A stretch of 13,405 bases of DNA from UBA6624 sp964517115 [NCBI: uncultured bacterium] (GTDB lineage: Bacteria; UBP7; UBA6624): NCBI GenBank assembly GCA_964517115.1, contig CAZFBE010000004.1, forward strand, positions 27,005 to 40,409, read 5' to 3'. The notes under the pieces were generated by a model. That model was not told the origin of the DNA, did no database searches, and worked only from the letters and a program-made list of their open reading frames with translations. Position 1 is the first letter of the stretch; each line of letters starts with the position of its first letter. Positions 8,536-13,405 of this stretch are shown here, one piece after another. The position numbers and the translations under genes were made by a program.

Positions 8536-10307
8536 AGGTTTTCTTTGATATTTTTTGTTATTTTTGATGCACTTAAAGGCATTCCATCAGAATAAGCATA
8601 TGAGCAGAGTTTTTTAATGTTTTCTGCAGTTGATTCTTCTTTTATAAGGTTGAACATTTGTGCATCTCTGTTTTGTTCTATCACAAAGGACTTTTTGTGC
8701 TTTTTTATGAAGTCATGAACTTTTGAAGAAAGTGGAAGTGATTTTATTCTCAGGTAGTCAACCTTGATTTTCTCCTTTTCAAGAAGGTCTATAGTTTCTT
8801 GCATTGATGCATGTACGGTTCCAAAAGAAACAAGTCCTATTTCAGAGTTTGTTGAATGCTCGATTATTGGTTGGGGGAGTTTAGACCTCAATCCTTCATG
8901 TTTTTTTGCTAGTCTTTTCATATTTCGTGCATAAGCTTCATTGTCTTCAGTATATGCGGCATTTTCGTCATGGCCGCTTCCCCTTGTGAAGTAAGAAGCG
9001 TTTTTATGATCTGTTCCTGGTAGCGTCCTGTATCCAATACCGTCACCATCAACATCTCTATACCTTCCCCAAGATTCAAGTTTCTCCAAGTCTTCTTTTT
9101 TGAGAATCTTACCTCTGTCAAGAGGTTTGTCAGGATATTTAAAGTCATCAACAATCCAAGGGTTCATTCCCAAATCTAGGTCAGAAAGAACAAAGACAGG
9201 AGTTTGGAACCTTTCGGTTATATCAAAAGACTTCCATCCAAATTCAAAACATTCAGAAGGTGTTGCAGGAAGAAGTACGGGATGTGTTGAATCTCCATGC
9301 CCCAGTTTGTAGCAAAAGTTTATGTCAGACTGCTGTGTTCTTGTCGGAAGCCCTGTTGAGGGGCCTACTCTTTGTATGTTCCAAAAAACACCTGGTATCT
9401 CTGCATAGTAGCCGAGGCCAATAAACTCAGTCATAAGCGAAATTCCAGCACCACTAGTTGTTGTCATTGATCTGGATCCAGCCCATCCAGCACCAAAAAC
9501 CATCCCTGCTGCTGCAAGTTCATCTTCAGCTTGAACAACTGCATAAGTTTTTACACCATCAACATATTCCCTGGTTTCTTTCAGGTATGAAATTAGATTT
9601 TCCGCCAAAGAACTAGATGGCGTTATTGGGTACCATGACAAGAAAGTTACCCCTCCAAATACTGACCCTAATGCTCCTGCTTGATTTCCCTCAATAATCA
9701 TTTTGTCTTTGGTCAAATCTCTTCTTTCAACCTTCCACGGTTGGTCTTTTTTGTAGTTTTCTTGAATGTATTTCCTACCTTCACCAATTGCTTTTAAATT
9801 TAAATCTATAGCTTTCTGCTTTCGGTTAAATTGGTGACTTAATGCATCTACAATTGCCTCTTCCTCAAGGCCAATTACTTCTGCTAAAACTCCAACATAA
9901 ACTGTGTTTGTTATGAGTTTTGCTAATTTTGTGTCAACTTTTCTTGCGATTGATGAACAAGGTACTTCATAAACAATGAGGTCATCTCTTTCAACTTTTT
10001 TACCCAGGTCGCTATTGCATATTACAACCGAACCTTTTTTCAATTTGTCTAGATCGTCGTCCCATGTTTCAGCATTCATCAAAATTGAAATGTTTATTTC
10101 ATCTGCTGGAGCGTTGTACCCTTCTTCAGTTACTCTGATTAAAAACCATGTAGGGAGGCCGGCTATGTTGGAAGGAAAAAGATTTTTTCCAGAAACAGGA
10201 AGGCCCATCCTGAAGAGAGATCGATGAATAATAAGGTTTGCACTTTGGGATCCAGATCCATTAACGGTCGCTACTGAGACCATCACGTTGTTAATTGTCT
10301 TTTTCAC
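8532..10307 (-). CDS. korA: 2-oxoacid (probably 2-oxoglutarate):ferredoxin oxidoreductase, fused gamma-alpha subunit
   Basis: Larger subunit of the KorAB enzyme, 591 residues. Residues 1 to about 185 are a gamma-type domain: NGSGSQSAN at 16-24 and LFPSNIAGLPTW at 43-54. From about 205 on is the alpha (pyrimidine-binding) domain: SWYPITPSSS at 224-233, AEDELAAAG at 260-268 and RVGPSTGLPTRTQQSD at 313-328. The YPITPSS motif with a gamma-alpha fusion is typical of 2-oxoglutarate-type enzymes. DVDGDGIGY at 418-426 resembles a calcium-binding loop; I recall it as common in close relatives. The GTG start at 10307 has no good ribosome binding site. An ATG eight codons in (10283) would still keep the conserved SVATVNGSG segment, so the start is uncertain. 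It is first in the korA-korB-CPBP operon and divergent from the Lon-like gene. Confidence 0.92.
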   Translation of the reverse strand: MKKTINNVMVSVATVNGSGSQSANLIIHRSLFRMGLPVSGKNLFPSNIAGLPTWFLIRVTEEGYNAPADEINISILMNAETWDDDLDKLKKGSVVICNSDLGKKVERDDLIVYEVPCSSIARKVDTKLAKLITNTVYVGVLAEVIGLEEEAIVDALSHQFNRKQKAIDLNLKAIGEGRKYIQENYKKDQPWKVERRDLTKDKMIIEGNQAGALGSVFGGVTFLSWYPITPSSSLAENLISYLKETREYVDGVKTYAVVQAEDELAAAGMVFGAGWAGSRSMTTTSGAGISLMTEFIGLGYYAEIPGVFWNIQRVGPSTGLPTRTQQSDINFCYKLGHGDSTHPVLLPATPSECFEFGWKSFDITERFQTPVFVLSDLDLGMNPWIVDDFKYPDKPLDRGKILKKEDLEKLESWGRYRDVDGDGIGYRTLPGTDHKNASYFTRGSGHDENAAYTEDNEAYARNMKRLAKKHEGLRSKLPQPIIEHSTNSEIGLVSFGTVHASMQETIDLLEKEKIKVDYLRIKSLPLSSKVHDFIKKHKKSFVIEQNRDAQMFNLIKEESTAENIKKLCSYAYSDGMPLSASKITKNIKENL

Positions 10308-10365
10308 TCTAAAACTGCGATTCTAGAACTAATAATTGAATAATGGTAGGATAAACCCTGTAATT
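10308..10365. promoter_or_regulatory. 58-bp divergent spacer between korA and the Lon-like gene
   Basis: This is the only non-coding DNA upstream of both operons, so it should hold both promoters. It contains a perfect 8-bp palindrome TTCTAGAA (10321-10328) near its left third, a possible but unproven operator. AGGA at 10348-10351 is a candidate ribosome binding site for the ATG at 10366, though 14 nt is rather long. No clear -35/-10 pair is seen on either strand. Confidence 0.4.
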
Positions 10366-12858
10366 ATGAAGGCTAAATTTTCCGGGAAAAAATTATCATG
10401 CTTACTTTCTGCTAAAGATTGTGATTTTAATTTCGATTATCCAATTGACAAAAATGTAAAATCTATAGGCGATCGAATCATTGGACAAGAGAGGGCTGTA
10501 GATTCAATTAAGTTTGGATTGAGGATGAATAAGCCTGGTTACAACATCTTTGTTTCAGGAATTTCTGGATCAGGAAGAACTTCTACAGTTCAAAAGTATG
10601 TTGACCATCTCTCTTCAAAAGCTACTGTTCCGAATGACTGGTGTTACGTTCATAATTTCTCCAAGCCTGACGAGCCTTTAGCATTAAGCCTGAACCCGGG
10701 CAGAGGGAAGAAGTTTGCTGAAGATTTAGAAACTTTAATGAATAGGCTGAAGGACGAGATCCCAAATGCTTTTGAGGGTGGGGAGTACAAAGAGGAGTTA
10801 GATAAGCTTAGGAAGAAGGGGTCAGAAAGAAAAAAGGGAATCATTAAGGAAATGGAGAAGATTACTTCTTCTCACAACTTTCTTCTTAAAAAAACAAGTA
10901 TGGGCATCATCACAATCCCTATCTGGGAAGGGGAACCTATAGATGAAAGGAAGTTTAGAGCTCTTCCAGAAAATGTAAAAGAAGAAATGCAAGAAACACA
11001 GGATAAGCTCCAGGAAGAGTTGAATGAGCATCTAGAGAAAATACAGCAAATAGACGATGAGATACAGAAGGAAGTCAATGATCTAGATAGAAGATTGATA
11101 CTTTTTTCCGTTGGAAGACACATGAGGCGCTTACAAGATGATTACAGGGACATGAAAAAAGTCTCTAAATGGCTCATTGACCTGCAAGAGGACGTTTTGA
11201 AGAATGCAGATTCTTTTAGAAAGAAAAATGAACCTCCTGCTGGACAGATGCCTGTTATTCCTATAGCCATGCCTTCAGGTCCAGATTTAAGAAAGTACAG
11301 AGTCAATCTAATAGTAGACATGTCGACTGAGAAAGGCTCTCCGGTTGTTTTGGAAAAAAATGCTACTTTTGCAAATCTCATTGGAAAGATGGAAAGAAGG
11401 GTTGAGATGGGGATGATGACAACTGACTTTACTATGATAAAGTCTGGAGCATTACACAGGGCAAATGGTGGTTACTTGGTCCTTGAAGCCCTTGATGTAC
11501 TTAAGCATCCTGTTGCCTGGGATGGGTTAAAAAGAGCCCTGACTGATGGAAAGATATTAATAGAGGATATTGCTGACCATGCAGGATATGCCACAACAAC
11601 AACAATGAAGCCTGTTCCAATTCCGATGGAGTTAAAGGTTGTCATGATTGGAAGCCCTTGGATATACCACCTTCTTTCTTCTAATGATGAAGATTTTAAA
11701 GAATTGTTTAAAGTGAGAGCTGATTTCAACAACACCTACGAATCAACCTCTGACTCTTTTAAGGATTATTGCTCATTTGTTGAGGCAAGAATAAATGAAG
11801 AAGACTTGTTGGATTTTGATATTTCTGCGATTCAGGGTTTATACAAGTATGGTGTCAGGTTGGCTGGAGATAGAAAGAAAGTTTCAACAAAGTTTGGGGT
11901 AATTACTGATTTGATGAGAGAGGCAAGCCAATTTGCAGTCGATAAAAATTCAAAAACTGTGAAAGAGGTTCATATAGATGGTGCTGTAGAGGCAAGAAAA
12001 AGAAGGAATAGCCTGATTCCTGACCACATGCAGGAAATGCTGGAAAGAAAACACATTATTGTAGAGACGGATGGTTCAGAAGTTGGATCTATAAATGGAT
12101 TAGCTGTTTTGACAATCTCAGATGAGTCTTTTGGCAAGCCAAGCAGAATAACAGTAAATACTTTTCAAGGAAAAGGCAATGTCGTGAATATAGAGAGGCA
12201 GGCTGATCTTTCAGGGAACATACACAACAAGGGAGTGATGATATTGTCTGGATGGCTTCATGAGCATTTCGGAAAGCATAACTCTTTGTCTGTTGCTGCA
12301 TCAATTGCTTTTGAACAGTCTTACGGGATGGTTGATGGCGATTCTGCATCATCAACAGAACTTTATGCTATTCTTTCTAGTATTTCAGAAATTCCGATAA
12401 ATCAAGGAATCGCCGTTACCGGCTCAGTTAATCAAAAGGGTGAAGTCCAGCCTATTGGTGGCGCAAATGAAAAGGTTGAAGGCTTTTATGAGCTTTGCAA
12501 GGCTAGGGGTTTCAATGGGGAGCAGGGAGTTTTGATCCCCCATCAGAACGTAGAGAATCTAACCCTTTCAAAAGAGGTTGTGAAATCTGTAGAGAAGGGT
12601 GAGTTTAACATATGGGCAGTCAAGAGGATTGAAGAGGGGATTGAGATACTTACGGGTAGGGAAGCTGGATCATGGAGTAAATCAAAAAAATCATGGTCAG
12701 AAGGTTCTGTTTTTGATGAAGTTGAGAAAAAACTGCAAGAATACAGGGAGTCTCCGAGACTTGAACTTGAAGCCTGGAATGAAAAGGTGGAAAAAAAGAA
12801 AAAGAAAAAGAGCCCAAAGAAAGCCAAGGCAAAAAAAACTTCAAATAAGAAAAAATGA
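10366..12858 (+). CDS. Lon-like protease with AAA-type N-terminal part (AAA_32/LonB-like family)
   Basis: Large cytoplasmic Lon-type serine protease of the family found beside classical Lon in many proteobacteria; physiological targets are mostly unknown. From the ATG it is 830 residues. A P-loop-like GISGSGRTS at 65-73 has Arg71 where ATPases have Lys. A charged helical, probably coiled-coil region spans about 130-275. HRANGGYLVLEA lies around 365-376, near the Walker B position. The C-terminal S16 protease domain holds the dyad Ser660 (GDSASS) and Lys703 (NEKVEG), 43 residues apart as in E. coli Lon (Ser679/Lys722). The protease should be active, while ATP use is uncertain. The C-terminus is an unusual lysine-rich tail of about 25 residues. 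A TTG at 10336 would add 10 residues but leaves little promoter space. It overlaps the next gene by 4 nt. Confidence 0.92.
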   Translation: MKAKFSGKKLSCLLSAKDCDFNFDYPIDKNVKSIGDRIIGQERAVDSIKFGLRMNKPGYNIFVSGISGSGRTSTVQKYVDHLSSKATVPNDWCYVHNFSKPDEPLALSLNPGRGKKFAEDLETLMNRLKDEIPNAFEGGEYKEELDKLRKKGSERKKGIIKEMEKITSSHNFLLKKTSMGIITIPIWEGEPIDERKFRALPENVKEEMQETQDKLQEELNEHLEKIQQIDDEIQKEVNDLDRRLILFSVGRHMRRLQDDYRDMKKVSKWLIDLQEDVLKNADSFRKKNEPPAGQMPVIPIAMPSGPDLRKYRVNLIVDMSTEKGSPVVLEKNATFANLIGKMERRVEMGMMTTDFTMIKSGALHRANGGYLVLEALDVLKHPVAWDGLKRALTDGKILIEDIADHAGYATTTTMKPVPIPMELKVVMIGSPWIYHLLSSNDEDFKELFKVRADFNNTYESTSDSFKDYCSFVEARINEEDLLDFDISAIQGLYKYGVRLAGDRKKVSTKFGVITDLMREASQFAVDKNSKTVKEVHIDGAVEARKRRNSLIPDHMQEMLERKHIIVETDGSEVGSINGLAVLTISDESFGKPSRITVNTFQGKGNVVNIERQADLSGNIHNKGVMILSGWLHEHFGKHNSLSVAASIAFEQSYGMVDGDSASSTELYAILSSISEIPINQGIAVTGSVNQKGEVQPIGGANEKVEGFYELCKARGFNGEQGVLIPHQNVENLTLSKEVVKSVEKGEFNIWAVKRIEEGIEILTGREAGSWSKSKKSWSEGSVFDEVEKKLQEYRESPRLELEAWNEKVEKKKKKKSPKKAKAKKTSNKKK

Positions 12859-13376
12859 TAAAAAAGATTTTATTTTTACTTCTTGTATTTTTTTCCCCAA
12901 CAGCCAACAGCAACAAAGACCTTTCTGAAGAGTTGTCTTATTTTCAATCATTTATAGGAAAAACATACGAAGGTGAATTTGCTGCTACCCCTCAGGGAAG
13001 CTCTATGGTAGATGTGCAATACTGGGAACGGATTTTGAATGGAAACGGAATACGAATTACTCATTCAATTAATGATGGAGAGTATGGTGGAGAAATAGTA
13101 ATTATGTGGGATAGGGAAAAAGAGGTCTTGACGGGTTGGTATTTTACGACTGCTGGTTTTTATACACAGCAGAAATACCATATCGAGGATGATGCTCTCG
13201 TAAGTTATGAGGATGTTGTTGGCAATGAGAATGGGATTACAGCTGTTAGATCCAAGACAACAATTACTGATAATGGATTCCATAGAAAAACCGAATACTT
13301 CCTTGAAGAGGAATGGGTTTATGGGCACGAGCTTTTTTACGAAGAGGTTCTTGACAAAGAGGTAATTTTTAAATGA
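12855..13376 (+). CDS. Small secreted protein, DUF1579/calycin-like, function unknown
   Basis: A 173-residue protein with a clear signal peptide: MIKK, a hydrophobic core at 5-13, and a likely cleavage after ANS at 17-19. No lipobox cysteine is present, so it is probably periplasmic or exported rather than a lipoprotein. The mature part is rich in beta-strand-like alternation with conserved-looking blocks: YWERILNGNG at 56-65, HSINDGEYGGE at 70-80, TTAGFY at 98-103 and VYGHELFYEE at 155-164. I recall similar hypothetical proteins from aquatic bacteria, and the pattern suggests a calycin/lipocalin-like barrel, possibly binding a small ligand; this is inference. The ATG overlaps the Lon-like stop as ATGA, so translation is probably coupled. 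It has no Shine-Dalgarno of its own. Confidence 0.8.
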   Translation: MIKKILFLLLVFFSPTANSNKDLSEELSYFQSFIGKTYEGEFAATPQGSSMVDVQYWERILNGNGIRITHSINDGEYGGEIVIMWDREKEVLTGWYFTTAGFYTQQKYHIEDDALVSYEDVVGNENGITAVRSKTTITDNGFHRKTEYFLEEEWVYGHELFYEEVLDKEVIFK

Positions 13377-13405
13377 CTAGTCGTGTATCAGCACTTCTTT
13401 AAGAT

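Noticed and set aside
12599-12928. Open frame across the A-rich end of the Lon-like gene into the secreted protein gene
   Set aside because: It lies in another frame over the lysine-rich tail and gives low-complexity sequence. A -1 slip on the A run at 12831-12838 meets a TAA at 12846-12848, so a programmed fusion of the two proteins is not supported.
13373-13405. ATG overlapping the stop of the secreted protein gene, as for a further coupled gene
   Set aside because: The frame closes after 9 codons at a TAA (13400-13402). The last 29 bases of the window show no other feature.

Overview
This AT-rich window (GC well under half by eye) is gene-dense bacterial chromosome with almost no spacer DNA. 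A bifunctional peptidoglycan synthase and a short secreted protein with an N-terminal signal peptide suggest a Gram-negative-type, free-living bacterium. Compact 0-60 bp junctions, ATGA/GTGA/TAATG overlaps and the low GC resemble streamlined aquatic (marine) lineages. I cannot assign a phylum: the isocitrate dehydrogenase is very E. coli-like, while the two-subunit 2-oxoacid:ferredoxin oxidoreductase is of a type found across many uncultivated groups.

Layout. (1) Minus strand, 1-2112: a class A penicillin-binding protein, with a possible partial downstream gene running off the left edge. (2) Plus strand, 2163-6550: a tight operon of tyrS, icd, sucC and sucD, its first three genes joined by 4-nt and 1-nt overlaps and sucD 1 nt after sucC. 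(3) Minus strand, 10307-6540: korA, korB and a CPBP-family membrane protease, converging on sucD with an 11-bp tail-to-tail overlap. (4) Plus strand, 10366-13376: a Lon-like protease with an AAA-like N-terminal part, overlapping by 4 nt a small secreted calycin-like protein. The two divergent junctions (2113-2162 and 10308-10365) are the only obvious places for promoters.

How the genes work together. icd (isocitrate to 2-oxoglutarate), korAB (2-oxoglutarate to succinyl-CoA, ferredoxin-linked) and sucCD (succinyl-CoA to succinate with ATP formation) make up one continuous arm of the TCA cycle, built from two convergent operons. The ferredoxin enzyme takes the place usually held by the NAD-linked SucAB-Lpd complex, so the arm is in principle reversible. 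The other genes (cell wall synthesis, tyrosyl-tRNA charging, two proteolysis-related proteins) are not obviously part of that pathway. I saw no tRNA, rRNA, CRISPR array, insertion sequence, phage gene or long repeat, and no stretch over 300 bases lacks a gene. I did not find a clearly new system; the most interesting points are the TCA-arm arrangement, the CPBP protease inside the kor operon, and the Lon-like protease coupled to a secreted protein.
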